From the NCBI GenBank assembly GCA_016218925.1, contig JACRCR010000227.1:1-52716 (forward strand): DNA of 52,716 nt, given 5' to 3'. Each line of letters opens with the position of its first letter. Positions within the stretch are counted from its first letter, which is position 1. The position numbers and the translations under genes are program-made. The notes under the pieces were generated by a model. That model ran no database searches. It saw only the letters and a list, made by a program, of their open reading frames with translations, and was not told the origin of the DNA. Shown piece by piece: positions 7,940 to 17,561 of the stretch. This stretch comes from Deltaproteobacteria bacterium. Its GTDB lineage: Bacteria > Desulfobacterota > Binatia > UBA1149 > CAITLU01.

Positions 7940-9618
7940 GGCAGATACCCGAGCGCTCGAAGACGCTCCTCGAGTTCGGCCTCCTCACGTGCGCCGTAAG
8001 CGCAGGGAACACCGGTGTCGGTCGAGGCGCTCGCAACATCGGCCACAAGCGGCGCGCCACCAGCCGCGCCGGCGACCACCGAGCGCCCGTCCATCGCCGG
8101 CGTCGCGCCGACCCCTCCCAGCGCAAGCGCGGTCACGCCGGCATCAGCCAGGCTACAGCCGCCCCGCGGCTGCGCAGCGCCCACGGCGGCGCTCACCTCA
8201 GCGGTCGGGCCGCCAATCACCATCAGTCCGAAGTCGCGATGAGAACCGCTGGTGCTCGCGCCTTTGGCGCCGCGCATCTCGCGCTCCGACAGGCGCCGCA
8301 GCGCGCTGGCTTCGGCGCCGCCCGCGCTGGAACCGGCGCAGTACGAGTAGCCGCCCGGCTCCCTCAGCTCGAAGATCAGATCCGGGGCCAGCGCCGCGAA
8401 AGGGCCGTCGAAGAGCTCGTCGCGCCGCCGCACCGCACTCACTACCGGACCGCCGTCGAACGGATCAAGCAACTCCTTTGCCTCCGCCTCCAGGTCGCGC
8501 AGAGCCGCACCGACGTCGCCCGGCTCCAGGACCCCCGCCGGCTCGCGTCCCCTCACGTTGAGCCACAACGATGGGTAGTACGGCAGTTCGTCGCTGAACG
8601 CGCGCGTGTGCGCCCATTCGATGCCCGCGAAACGCGCTCTGGACTCCAAGCGGGATGCCGCGCCGGGCAGCCGGCCGAACAGGCGCGCCTGCAGCGGCGG
8701 CGGTATCAAGCGCAGCGCGGCGCGGCGCAACGCCCGCGCACCAGCACCGCCGCGGTCGGACTCGAAACGCAACCAGCCGCGTTCGGCAAGCCATCGGTTC
8801 CAGAAGATCGCTCGGTCCGACGATCCGCCGCTGCCGTGATCGGAAACCAGCATCACGTCGGCGTCGTCACCGACGCTCGCGACCAGCCGCCCCAGCGCGC
8901 CGTCCAGCGCGCGGTAGACGTCGCCAATGGTCCCGCGCGGGCCGCGCCGCGCGCGCGGAGCGCCTTGGTCGTGGAACTGCCAGAAATGATGGGCAACGGT
9001 GTCGGACTCCATGTAGTGCACCGCGAACACGTCGAAGCACTGCTCGGCCAGGAGATCGCAGACAATGGTCGTGCGCAGGTCGATCGTGGCCAGAAGCCGC
9101 GCTGCGGCACGCTCGTGCCACCCTTCGTCGATGCGACCCTGGGGCACGCCCTCGATGGCGAGCGATCCGTAGATCGTCCGGAGCCGCGCGGCCAGCGCGG
9201 GAGGATGGCAGAAACCTTCGGCACCGCTGGCGCCGAGCGGTGTGTCGAAGCCGCACACTTGCAACGCGCAGGTCTTCTCGGCTGGATAGGTAGCCGGCAT
9301 CGCGTATACGCCGACCCGTTTGCCGGCCGCCGCCAGCAAACTCCAGATGGTCGGCAGACGCCGATAGGTCGAGTTCACGAAGCGCACCCGGTAGGCGCCC
9401 TCGGCGCGCACTGCGAAATCGGTGATGCCGTGGCGAGCGGGACCCGCGCCGGTCATGAAGGTCGTCCACGCCGGAAACGTCACCGGCGGAACCGTCGAGC
9501 GCACGCGCCAGGCGCGCCCGCGTGCGAGCAGAGCCGCGAGCGCCGGCATGTCGCCCGCGGCTACGAAGTCGTCGATCACCTCGAAGCATGCGCCGTCCCA
9601 GGCGACGACGAGCAGCAT
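7936..9618 (-). CDS. AP-superfamily phosphodiesterase/pyrophosphatase-like protein
   Basis: 560 residues from the ATG at 9618, which lies two bases after the upstream gene's stop. It matches the type I phosphodiesterase/nucleotide pyrophosphatase fold: LLVVAWDGA (D8 metal ligand), PPVTFPAWTTFMTG with Thr47 as nucleophile (compare TFP in NPP enzymes), HGITDF, ESDTVAHHFWQF, and VSDHGSGGSSDRA for the second metal. There is no evident N-terminal signal peptide or TM segment, so the protein may act in the cytoplasm, unlike its neighbours. It ends in ERLRALGYLP, the LGY signature shared with three other AP-type proteins here. A candidate role is hydrolysis of nucleotide-sugar or polyprenyl-diphosphate intermediates, but the substrate is unknown. 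Confidence 0.82.
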   Translation of the reverse strand: MLLVVAWDGACFEVIDDFVAAGDMPALAALLARGRAWRVRSTVPPVTFPAWTTFMTGAGPARHGITDFAVRAEGAYRVRFVNSTYRRLPTIWSLLAAAGKRVGVYAMPATYPAEKTCALQVCGFDTPLGASGAEGFCHPPALAARLRTIYGSLAIEGVPQGRIDEGWHERAAARLLATIDLRTTIVCDLLAEQCFDVFAVHYMESDTVAHHFWQFHDQGAPRARRGPRGTIGDVYRALDGALGRLVASVGDDADVMLVSDHGSGGSSDRAIFWNRWLAERGWLRFESDRGGAGARALRRAALRLIPPPLQARLFGRLPGAASRLESRARFAGIEWAHTRAFSDELPYYPSLWLNVRGREPAGVLEPGDVGAALRDLEAEAKELLDPFDGGPVVSAVRRRDELFDGPFAALAPDLIFELREPGGYSYCAGSSAGGAEASALRRLSEREMRGAKGASTSGSHRDFGLMVIGGPTAEVSAAVGAAQPRGGCSLADAGVTALALGGVGATPAMDGRSVVAGAAGGAPLVADVASASTDTGVPCAYGAREEAELEERLRALGYLP

Positions 9619-9620
9619 CG

Positions 9621-11477
9621 CTAGTTGACGTAGCCGAGCGCGTTCAGTCTCTCTTTGGAGGCGTTGTCGAGTGCGCCGCTCTGGCCCGTCACCGCTCCCG
9701 ACTTGGCGAGCGCGCGCAGGTGTTCGAGGTCTTCCTTCAAGCCGGCGATCACCTCGGGCTGCTCGCTTGCAAGGTTGCGGCTCTCGCTTGGGTCGGCCTG
9801 CACGTCGTAGAGTTCGAGCGGCGCCAATCCTCGCGGATTCCCCTCGTTGGCGAGAATCAGCTTCCAGCGATCCGTGCGCACCGACTCGAGTACGTTGCCT
9901 TCGTGGTCTTCCTCGGCGTAGAGCGCCGACGGTGCCTTCGCGTCCGAGAAGACGTCGCGGCCCTGGAAACACTCGGGAACTACCACTCCGCACGCTGCGA
10001 CCATCGTCGGCGCGACGTCGAGGAGCTGGGCCGCCGACTTCACGCGCGTCCCCGCCTTCGCGTTCTTAGGCAGCTTGACCACGAAAGGCACGTGGGTTTC
10101 CTCGTCGTACAGCGTGGTGCCGTGCCACCAGCCCTGGTGCTCGTAGAACTCCTCCCCGTGATCTGCGACCAGCGCGATCATCGTATCGTCGTAGACTCCC
10201 GCCGCCTTGAGAGCTTCGATCAGGTTGCCGATGAAGCGGTCCATGTACTCGACGTTGCTCGCGTAGAGCCTCTCGAGACGATCGCGCTGCGAAGGATCGG
10301 GGTTGGGCGTATCGACACGCGCGACCGCAACGCCATTGTACGGGATCTCGAAGTAGGGGTCGTGGGGGTCCATGTAATGGATCAGCGTGAAGAACGGTTG
10401 CTTGGAGTTGCGGTCAACCCACGGCAGCGCCGCACCGTTGACGGTCTGGGCGTCCTGGTAGTAGTTCTGCACGAACTTCTGCTTCGCGAAGAAACGCTCG
10501 CGCAACAGACGCATGCCGCTATAGAAGATCAGCTTCGCAGCCGAATCGCCTGCACCGAAGAAGAATTCCGGAGCCAGGTAGTAGTATTCTTGAAAGCCCT
10601 GGTCGAAATGAAAGGACGGCGCGACATTGATGTTGGTCACGTAGCCCACCGTGCGGTAGCCGGCTTCGCGCATCGTTTCCGCAATGGTGGTCACGCCGTC
10701 GGGGAGCAGGTCGGTCTTGTACATGACCTTGTGCGAAGCCGGATACAGCGAGGTCAGGATCGTCGCCACCGATGGCCGCGTCCACGAAGATTGCGCGAAG
10801 GCTTTCTCGAAAACCACGCCGTCCTTGGCCAGCCGGTCGATGCCTGGAGTCTTCGTGGCCGTCGAACCGTAAGCTCCGACGTGATCGGCGCGCAGCGTGT
10901 CGGCGATGATCAGGATCGCGTTCGGCCCCGTTGCCGTTCCGGGCGATGGCGGCGCCGGAGTCGGAATTGCCGTGGCGTTGAGCACCGCGGAGGTGACGGC
11001 GCCGATCACCACCAGCACCACCGCCGCGATGAGCGTCGACACCACGCCCATGCGGCTGCGGCCCCAGCCCGCCACGATCCATCGCACCAGCACGAAGACG
11101 AGGATGGCGCCGGCCAGCAGGCCAAGATGCACCGCGATGCCGGTCTGACTCGAAATGGGCAGATTTTCCGCGAACAGATCGCGGATGATACGGAAGCGCA
11201 CCACCGCCAGCGCGAGCAGCGCCGCTACCGCGCCGCCGCCCAGGCCGGCAGCGGCCGCGCCGTCGCGCGCTAGAAACGGCAGCACGACGCTCGCCAGTGC
11301 CGCCCCGCCGCCTAGCACTGCGCCGATCAATCCATACGCCACCGCGCCGAACAGAAAGACACCGAAGTCCTCGGCGCCGCCCCATACCGCGATGACGACC
11401 GCTTCACCGAGCCCGACCAGAGCACCACCGACGAAACCGCCGAGCACTCCCGCGAGAATCTTACGCAACGCCCCCAT
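9621..11477 (-). CDS. Membrane-anchored sulfatase-fold (AP superfamily) enzyme
   Basis: 618 residues. The N-terminal 170 are a membrane domain with about five hydrophobic segments, followed by a Pro/Ala linker (IPTPAPPSPG) and a sulfatase-fold domain. Metal-site motifs are NAILIIADTLRADHVGAYG (D193) and ALVADHGEEFYEHQGWW. The nucleophile stretch is SSWTRPSVATILTS, with Thr233 at the Cys/Ser position and Val replacing the motif's Arg, so formylglycine activation is not expected. An FTLIHYMDPHDPY block typical of the family is present. It ends in ERLNALGYVN. The start ATG at 11477 is 4 bases after the upstream stop. A periplasmic phospho-group hydrolase or transferase is the best general call. 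Confidence 0.83.
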   Translation of the reverse strand: MGALRKILAGVLGGFVGGALVGLGEAVVIAVWGGAEDFGVFLFGAVAYGLIGAVLGGGAALASVVLPFLARDGAAAAGLGGGAVAALLALAVVRFRIIRDLFAENLPISSQTGIAVHLGLLAGAILVFVLVRWIVAGWGRSRMGVVSTLIAAVVLVVIGAVTSAVLNATAIPTPAPPSPGTATGPNAILIIADTLRADHVGAYGSTATKTPGIDRLAKDGVVFEKAFAQSSWTRPSVATILTSLYPASHKVMYKTDLLPDGVTTIAETMREAGYRTVGYVTNINVAPSFHFDQGFQEYYYLAPEFFFGAGDSAAKLIFYSGMRLLRERFFAKQKFVQNYYQDAQTVNGAALPWVDRNSKQPFFTLIHYMDPHDPYFEIPYNGVAVARVDTPNPDPSQRDRLERLYASNVEYMDRFIGNLIEALKAAGVYDDTMIALVADHGEEFYEHQGWWHGTTLYDEETHVPFVVKLPKNAKAGTRVKSAAQLLDVAPTMVAACGVVVPECFQGRDVFSDAKAPSALYAEEDHEGNVLESVRTDRWKLILANEGNPRGLAPLELYDVQADPSESRNLASEQPEVIAGLKEDLEHLRALAKSGAVTGQSGALDNASKERLNALGYVN

Positions 11478-11481
11478 GATG

Positions 11482-13566
11482 CTACTGGCCTCCGGTCGCG
11501 GTCGTGACCGCGAGTGCGCGTCCGTCGTATTGCGGCGGAACCGGGACGCCGAGCAGGGTCAGGATGGTCGGCGCCAAGTCGAGGATCGACGGACTATCTT
11601 CGGCGCTCTTCGGACCGACCTTCAGGTTGCTCAGCAGGATGCCCTCGGTCACCGAAGTCTGCGAGGTAGCGTGGTCGCCGCTCCACTTCTTCTTGTTGTC
11701 TTCGAAGAGTCCCTCCGGCGCACCACCGAGCGGCGTTGCCGAAGAAACACGATAACCGGGCACCATCCCGATCTGCATGTCCTGGCCGTCCGCCAGACGC
11801 CCACCCTTCCATGTGTCTTTGGCAAGGTAGACCTCCGAGACTACCGGACGACTGGTCTTCGGATCTACCACCTTGCGCAGCCTCGACGCGATGTCCGCGG
11901 CCACCCGTTCGGCCTCCTTGCCGGCCTTGACGATACCTTTGCCTTCGCGTCCCTGCTGGTTGATGTAGATCCCGCCGACGCCGAGCGCGTAGGCCTGGGT
12001 CTTCGACCAGTCGACGTCCTGCAGGAACTTGCGCTCGGTCGACTTGGCGCCGCCCTTCAGCGTCATGAATCCTTGCTCGATCAACCACGAGTTCACGTTG
12101 AAGCCGCGGCGCCAACTGTGGAAGCCGTGATCGCTGATGATCAGCAGGACGTCGTTCAGGCCGAGTTTGGCCACAACCTTGCCGACGATCTCGTCCATGC
12201 GCTGATAGGTCTTCTGGATCGAATCGCCGTACCTGGCCGCCAACGCCTGATCGTAGGCCGGATGCTCGGGATCCATCAACCGGTACATCATGTGGGCCGT
12301 GCGGTCGGTCTCGACGAAAACCGAGATCAGCAGTTCGGTCTTCTTGTCCTCGAGCTCGTGCATCGTGATCGCTTCGGTCTCGCGGAACGTGCTCCAGATG
12401 TCCTGCATGAAGGCTTCTTCGTCGATACGTTCCTCGTTGAGCCCCCAGGTCTCGTGATTCCATCCCACGGTCTTGAAGTCTCCGACCGCGCGCTGGAGTT
12501 CCTTCGAATACGAAGGCGGCTGCGTGAGCACGATGGCAGGGTCGGCGGGGTCGTGGTTGATCGGGGAAAGATAGAGACGCAGGTTCGGTTCCACTTCCAG
12601 AACGCGAAAGCGCGCCATGCCGTGAAGGGTCGACAGCGGCGTCACCTGGAAACCGATGCGGAACCAGTCGCTCCAGCGCCCGACCTCGACGGTCTCGCTG
12701 CGGCCAGCGACTTCGATGTTCAGCGCGTCCTTGCCGGCCGCCTCGAGTTTAAGCGCAACGGTGAGCCGCTCGTGCGATTCCGACAGCGGGTTGGTGGGCC
12801 CTTCGATGACGGTCTCGACTTTCTTGGCGTTGGCGAGCGACAACACCTTGCCGCCGAGATCGGGGTCGGCCGCGTCACGCGGCGAAAGGTCGCTCGACCA
12901 GTAGTGGAACGTCCCCTCGCTGCCGCGCATGTCGGGAACGCCCAGGCCGCCCTGCTCGTAACCGTGCTCCAGCTCTTCGAGCGGATAGATGCACGGCACC
13001 CGCAGCACCACCGAGCGTTTGCCGGCTCGATCGGCGACCGTCCAGAAAGCTTGACCGGACATCGTCGAGGTGAAGGTCTCGGGCTTCTTCAGGAACATGC
13101 CGAAGCGGTACTCGGCCGGATGACTGACCGCTCCGGTACGATCGGGCAGGTACGTCTTGGGGTCGCGCAGGATGAAGTCGAAGATGCCGTGACCACCGGG
13201 GTTCAGTCCGGTGGTGAAGGAGGACCAGGCGGTGCACGAAGCCGGCGGCGTGGTTGTCTGCAGGCGCCGGAAGGTGCCCGCGTCCATCATCTTGGAGATG
13301 TTCGGCAGCTTGTCACGCCATTGTTCGACCAAGTCCGGGTCCACGCCGTCGAAGCCCAGCAGCACGACCCTGCGCGAGGGCGCAGGACCCGAGTCACGGC
13401 GCTGCTCGCCGCAACCGGCAGCGATCAGCACCGCCAGCCCCAGCGACAAAACCATCGTGGCCGAGCGCGCGAGGTCCGCGAGACTGCTGAGGGGGAATCG
13501 GTCGTAGACGGCTCGCGCAGGGATCTGCGACGATCGCGTAGCAGTAGTCATGATTGTGCTGGTCAT
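11482..13566 (-). CDS. AP-superfamily hydrolase, predicted lipoprotein
   Basis: 694 residues. A lipobox LIAAGC (Cys52) follows a hydrophobic stretch, giving an unusually long n-region from the ATG at 13566; an alternative ATG lies at 13551. The mature part is a type I phosphodiesterase-like AP domain: VVLLGFDGVDPDLVE (D73), TTPPASCTAWSSFTTG with Ser110 at the nucleophile position, GGHGIFDF, VFVETDRTAHMMYRLMD, and LLIISDHGFHSWRRGF. It is likely on the periplasmic side of a membrane. Unlike the three AP genes downstream it lacks the C-terminal LGY tail. It is 4 bases from the gene at 9621-11477. It was called a phosphodiesterase-like protein because of the SDHGFHS and nucleophile pattern; the substrate cannot be inferred. 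Confidence 0.82.
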   Translation of the reverse strand: MTSTIMTTATRSSQIPARAVYDRFPLSSLADLARSATMVLSLGLAVLIAAGCGEQRRDSGPAPSRRVVLLGFDGVDPDLVEQWRDKLPNISKMMDAGTFRRLQTTTPPASCTAWSSFTTGLNPGGHGIFDFILRDPKTYLPDRTGAVSHPAEYRFGMFLKKPETFTSTMSGQAFWTVADRAGKRSVVLRVPCIYPLEELEHGYEQGGLGVPDMRGSEGTFHYWSSDLSPRDAADPDLGGKVLSLANAKKVETVIEGPTNPLSESHERLTVALKLEAAGKDALNIEVAGRSETVEVGRWSDWFRIGFQVTPLSTLHGMARFRVLEVEPNLRLYLSPINHDPADPAIVLTQPPSYSKELQRAVGDFKTVGWNHETWGLNEERIDEEAFMQDIWSTFRETEAITMHELEDKKTELLISVFVETDRTAHMMYRLMDPEHPAYDQALAARYGDSIQKTYQRMDEIVGKVVAKLGLNDVLLIISDHGFHSWRRGFNVNSWLIEQGFMTLKGGAKSTERKFLQDVDWSKTQAYALGVGGIYINQQGREGKGIVKAGKEAERVAADIASRLRKVVDPKTSRPVVSEVYLAKDTWKGGRLADGQDMQIGMVPGYRVSSATPLGGAPEGLFEDNKKKWSGDHATSQTSVTEGILLSNLKVGPKSAEDSPSILDLAPTILTLLGVPVPPQYDGRALAVTTATGGQ

Positions 13567-13596
13567 CCTTCGAACTAGGTATCGACGAGGGTGTCG

Positions 13597-14763
13597 TCAG
13601 TGGTTTTTTCCATCGAGCAGCCGCGCGTACAACTCTTCCATCTGCCTCACCATCGCCGGCGCGCAATATGTGGCCAGAATGCGCTCTCTCGCGCAGGCGC
13701 CCACCCCGACGCGAAGTTGCGGGTCGCGCAGCAACGCCGCCACTCGCGCGGCCATCGAGACCGCATCGCGGGCCTCGGTCAAGAACCCGCTGCGGCCCTC
13801 CTCGATCACTTCAGGCGTACCGCCCACGGCGGTGGCGACCACGGGAAGCTGCATCGCCATAGCCTCCAGAACGGCGTTGGACATGCCCTCGCTCTGCGAC
13901 GGGAGCACGAAGACGTCCAGCGCGGACAGCACCGCGGGCATGTCGGCTCGACGGCCGAGCAGGTGAACCCGCGCGGCCAGGCCGAGCTGCTCCACCAGCG
14001 CCGCTGGCTCCGGCGCCATCTCAGACTCGCCGGCAACGGCCAGATGGGCATCGGGGACACTCTTCAAGAGTTCGGCCATCGCTTCAAACAGCAGGCGGAA
14101 CCCCTTCTTGGGCCGAAAGGTTATCGCGGTTCCAACCAGCGGTGCGTTGCCGATTCCGAGTTCTGCGCGCAACCGCCGGCCGGCCTCCACACCGACCGCC
14201 TGCGGGTCAAAACGAGCTGCGTCTATGCCGCTGGGAATCATCACCAACGGGGCCCGGATCTTCCCCTCGACCTCGCGCGTGAATCGCAAGACCTGCTGGG
14301 AATTGCCGGTCACGGCGTGCGACAGCGAGTTTGAAACCCTCACCGCCAGCCGCTCGGCGGCGCCTGAGGGGCGGTGCAGACCCCGCTTGCTGGTAACAAC
14401 AGCCGGAACGGCGGCCAGCCGACCAGCCACCGCCGCGTAGAAATTGCCCCGCAACAGGTAGCCGTGGACGAGCTGCGGGCGAAGCTCACGCAGCGCCGTA
14501 GTCATGCTCGCCAACCCTCTGAGATCGCGTGGGTCTCGCAATGTCCCGCTCATTCCGAAAGTGCGTACCGGCAGGTCCAGCGAGCGGGCCTGGCCCAGCA
14601 GGTTCCCGGCGTCCCGAAGCACGAACAGACTCGGTGCGAAGCGGCTGCGATCGAGGAACCGCAAGACCTGGAGAAGATGGGTCTGGGTGCCGCCGGTGAT
14701 CATCGACGCGATCACGTACGCAATGCGTCGCGGGTCTGTTGCCCGCCCAGCCGACAGTGCCAC
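13597..14763 (-). CDS. GT4-family glycosyltransferase
   Basis: 388 residues from a GTG at 14763, chosen because GGAG lies 7 bases upstream. Without it the open frame extends to 15285 with low-complexity Arg-rich sequence antisense to the next gene. The GT-B N-domain starts RIAYVIASMITGGTQTHLLQ. The C-domain carries GTAITFRPKKGFRLLFEAM, HLAVAGESEM and PSQSEGMSNAVLEAMAMQLP with an intact EX7E donor motif. The product should add a sugar to the lipid-linked unit in the cytoplasm; the sugar is unknown. It sits 92 bases after the start of the FG-GAP gene and 30 bases before the AP lipoprotein gene. Confidence 0.9.
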   Translation of the reverse strand: MALSAGRATDPRRIAYVIASMITGGTQTHLLQVLRFLDRSRFAPSLFVLRDAGNLLGQARSLDLPVRTFGMSGTLRDPRDLRGLASMTTALRELRPQLVHGYLLRGNFYAAVAGRLAAVPAVVTSKRGLHRPSGAAERLAVRVSNSLSHAVTGNSQQVLRFTREVEGKIRAPLVMIPSGIDAARFDPQAVGVEAGRRLRAELGIGNAPLVGTAITFRPKKGFRLLFEAMAELLKSVPDAHLAVAGESEMAPEPAALVEQLGLAARVHLLGRRADMPAVLSALDVFVLPSQSEGMSNAVLEAMAMQLPVVATAVGGTPEVIEEGRSGFLTEARDAVSMAARVAALLRDPQLRVGVGACARERILATYCAPAMVRQMEELYARLLDGKNH

Positions 14764-14855
14764 CGGTGATCTCCGCGAGAGGCAAGGTCGCGAGGACAGA
14801 CCCTGCTGGAACGCAGCCGTAGACAGTACCAGAAGGACGAAACGGGGCCAGCGCG

Positions 14856-17453
14856 CTAACGGCGGAGGAAGGAATCGGTGGCGGCGAGCATGAGTCCGGA
14901 CCTGGTGCTGGGTCCGAACGGCATGAACGGAACCCAGCCAGTGACCGGCGTCGGCTTCGCGTCCGCCTCGAAAGCCAGGATCGGCGCAACCAGGCCGGGC
15001 CCAGGAGCGACGATGATCTCTCCTCGCCCGTCCAGATCGACATCGGCAACGGCCAGGCGAACTCCGCCGGTGTAGTCGGGCCCGTACTGCGTGAAGAGGA
15101 AGCTGACTTCCTTGCCATTCACCTCGAGCGGAGTTCCATTGGCCGTCCACGCCCTTATCCAGAGTTGACCGCTGGCCGGCGCGGTAACGATCTCCGACGT
15201 GCCGCCGCCGTCGAGGTCGCCGACCGCCACCATCGTACCGACGTTTGGCACTCCCGCGGTACCTTCGGGAGGATAGGCCAGCCACTGGTCGATCAGACCG
15301 CCACCGCGAGTGAACACCCGCACCGCGGGCGATCCGACGATAGGCCCCGCCACCAATTCGTCGCCAGTAGCGTCGGTCAGATTCCCCGCCGCCAGATTCA
15401 CGCCCACCGCGTTGACGGTCCGACCCCCGACCGTGTCGCCGGCCGCAAAGAGCGGGAACGTGTGGATCTGCGCCCAGGTACTGCGGCCGTGATCATCCGT
15501 GAAGTTGCGGTAGTAGATGTAGACGTCGGTGCTCGCGCCCGCAGCGTCGGCCGGCGCCGCCGCGATTTCCTCGCCGTCCTGGCTCGAGAGATTGCCGCCG
15601 GCGATGTTGATGCCACCGGCGTAACCGACCGGCCCTGGCAGGAACCGCGACAAGCGCGAACGACCACTCCCGGCGCGGTACACGACAACTTCCGGGCTGG
15701 TCGCTCCGCGACCGCTTCCGACCGCCAGCAACATCGCCTCCGGCTCGCCAGCGGCGGTATCGTCGACGATCGCGAGCGTCGCCGAGGCGCCCTTGTTTCG
15801 GCGCAGCGGCGCGATGTTGACTTCGCGCACATGCCCGAACGGATCGAAGCTCCGTACCAGCGTGCGCCGCGAAGCTCCGAGACCCGCGACGAACAGCCGG
15901 GTCTCACGTCCGCGGCGTCCGGCCAGGCGTGCCAGCGTGTGACCGTCGACACCTGACAAGACGTAAACGGCACCCGCCCCGCGTCTGCCGGCAGGCGCGT
16001 CGCCAGGAGCGCCCGCCGCAACGTCGCCGATGCCGTCGCCATCGTAATCGAAGCCACCGGCCAACGACTGACCGAGCCGCGCGCTCGCGCTGGCGCCACT
16101 GCGCGACCACAGCAGTCCCCCGCCCAGTCCGCTGAAGGCGTGAACCCTTCCTCCCTCGAGCTTGCCCTGCACAGTGGCGAGTGGAGCCGACGCAACGACA
16201 TCGTCGACGCCATCACCGTCGACTGAACCGGGAACCACGACCGCCGTACCGAACGCCGCGCCAGCCTGAGGTGAAGGCTCCTCGAGAGTGCGCACCAAGG
16301 ACCCGGCCGAGGTGTACAGCGCAACGACTCCCGCCTTGACCTTGGCCCCGACATCCTTTCCGATCGCCCCGACCCACAGATCCTCGACAGAGTCGCCGGA
16401 CAGATCGGACGTGGAAGCGACCGCACGCCCCAGACGATCGTTGACCTCACCTTCCATGCGAGCGAGTTCGGCGAAAGGCGCCACGCCCGAGAGGATCTTG
16501 ACCCGCCCATGGTTCTTCGGAACGGTGGTGGTGGTCACCGAGACCGTCGTCGTAGTCGTGGTGGTGGTCGTCGTAGAAGTCGTCGTCGTCTCGTCCGCCG
16601 CAGGCACGATGGTCAGACCGGGCCGCGTACCTCCGGCTACAATGGCCGGCGGCGCCGCAGCCGGCCACGGCAGGTGCGCAACGTTGGCCGCGACGACCAG
16701 ATCGGGGTGTCCGTCCGTGTCGACATCGCCGATGACTCCCAGCGCGCTGGCCCAATAGTCGAACTCGTTCTCGCCGTCGTTACGGCCCAGCAGCGCGCCT
16801 GAAGCGCCAGACAGTATGAACGCCGCGCCGCGCCGTTCGCCGGTAACCCTCACGCCGCTGCCGCCAACGATCAGGTCGGCCTTGCCGTCCCCGTTTACGT
16901 CCGCGATCGCGGTCACGGACTCTCCCACGGTCGCATCTTGCGTGGTACCCGAGAAGGTCCAGCTGACGCCTGCGACAGAGGAGAACAGTTCGAGCTTGCC
17001 GGCCTGCTTGATCGTGCCGCCCTCTTCCTTGGGCACGTCGAACGTGGAGGAACCGATCGCGAGTTCGGCCTTGCCGTCTCCATTGACGTCGGGAACCAGC
17101 GCCACCGCAGCGCCGAACTGTTGTTGTTCGAGCTCTCCGGTCAGCGAGAGCAGACGCCGGCCGGTCACGCCGGAGAATACCCGCACGCGTCCAACCTTGG
17201 CCAGACCGCCGACGCTCGCACATGGCGCGCCAACCGCGATATCGACCGTCCCGTCCCCGTCGAGGTCGGCGCCGGCATCGACCGACCAACCGAATCCGTC
17301 TCCCTCTCCAGTGCCGCAACTCACGTCGACTGCGAAGACGCGCTCGCCAAGCCCCAGTATCAGCACCATCGCACCGAACTGCGCCAGCATCACGCGCGCG
17401 AAGACGCCGATGCTACGGCGAGACAAGCAGGAAGAGCGGTATCGCGACTGCAT
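14856..17453 (-). CDS. Secreted FG-GAP (integrin-alpha-like) repeat protein with Thr-only linker
   Basis: 865 residues from the ATG at 17453. A basic n-region, a hydrophobic stretch (VMLAQFGAMVLILGLG) and a possible cleavage near RVFA form a signal peptide. The rest is a series of about eleven calcium-binding loops of the DxDGDGxxDxxVGAP type (DLDGDGTVDIAVGAP, DVNGDGKAELAIGS, DVNGDGKADLIVGG, DVDTDGHPDLVVAA, DYDGDGIGDVAAGAP, DVDLDGRGEIIVAPG and others), the mark of a beta-propeller. Between the fourth and fifth repeats there is a linker made almost only of Thr. Such proteins are exported and often bind surfaces or glycans. It shares orientation with the EPS genes. An alternative start at 17558 would have no signal peptide at the N-terminus. 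Confidence 0.87.
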   Translation of the reverse strand: MQSRYRSSCLSRRSIGVFARVMLAQFGAMVLILGLGERVFAVDVSCGTGEGDGFGWSVDAGADLDGDGTVDIAVGAPCASVGGLAKVGRVRVFSGVTGRRLLSLTGELEQQQFGAAVALVPDVNGDGKAELAIGSSTFDVPKEEGGTIKQAGKLELFSSVAGVSWTFSGTTQDATVGESVTAIADVNGDGKADLIVGGSGVRVTGERRGAAFILSGASGALLGRNDGENEFDYWASALGVIGDVDTDGHPDLVVAANVAHLPWPAAAPPAIVAGGTRPGLTIVPAADETTTTSTTTTTTTTTTVSVTTTTVPKNHGRVKILSGVAPFAELARMEGEVNDRLGRAVASTSDLSGDSVEDLWVGAIGKDVGAKVKAGVVALYTSAGSLVRTLEEPSPQAGAAFGTAVVVPGSVDGDGVDDVVASAPLATVQGKLEGGRVHAFSGLGGGLLWSRSGASASARLGQSLAGGFDYDGDGIGDVAAGAPGDAPAGRRGAGAVYVLSGVDGHTLARLAGRRGRETRLFVAGLGASRRTLVRSFDPFGHVREVNIAPLRRNKGASATLAIVDDTAAGEPEAMLLAVGSGRGATSPEVVVYRAGSGRSRLSRFLPGPVGYAGGINIAGGNLSSQDGEEIAAAPADAAGASTDVYIYYRNFTDDHGRSTWAQIHTFPLFAAGDTVGGRTVNAVGVNLAAGNLTDATGDELVAGPIVGSPAVRVFTRGGGLIDQWLAYPPEGTAGVPNVGTMVAVGDLDGGGTSEIVTAPASGQLWIRAWTANGTPLEVNGKEVSFLFTQYGPDYTGGVRLAVADVDLDGRGEIIVAPGPGLVAPILAFEADAKPTPVTGWVPFMPFGPSTRSGLMLAATDSFLRR
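16524..16591 (-). repeat. ACC/ACG/ACT codon repeat coding a poly-Thr linker
   Basis: On the plus strand this is a run of GTG/GTC/GTA triplets. On the minus strand it encodes Thr tracts broken only by Ser and Val, within the FG-GAP protein. Triplet repeats can change copy number without breaking the frame, so linker length may vary between strains. Confidence 0.85.
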
Positions 17454-17561
17454 ACTCGATCGCAACGGAGTCGCTGCCCGCTCAGAGTGCCACATTGACG
17501 ATGCGCCGCAAGGGGCGGAGTCGAGGAAAATCCCGGAGCTCACTCGCCATGGTGACATGGC

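Noticed and set aside
14764-15285. An N-terminal extension of the GT4 gene up to 15285
   Set aside because: It overlaps the FG-GAP gene in another frame, is Arg-rich without homology, and a GTG with a good SD site at 14763 marks the true start.
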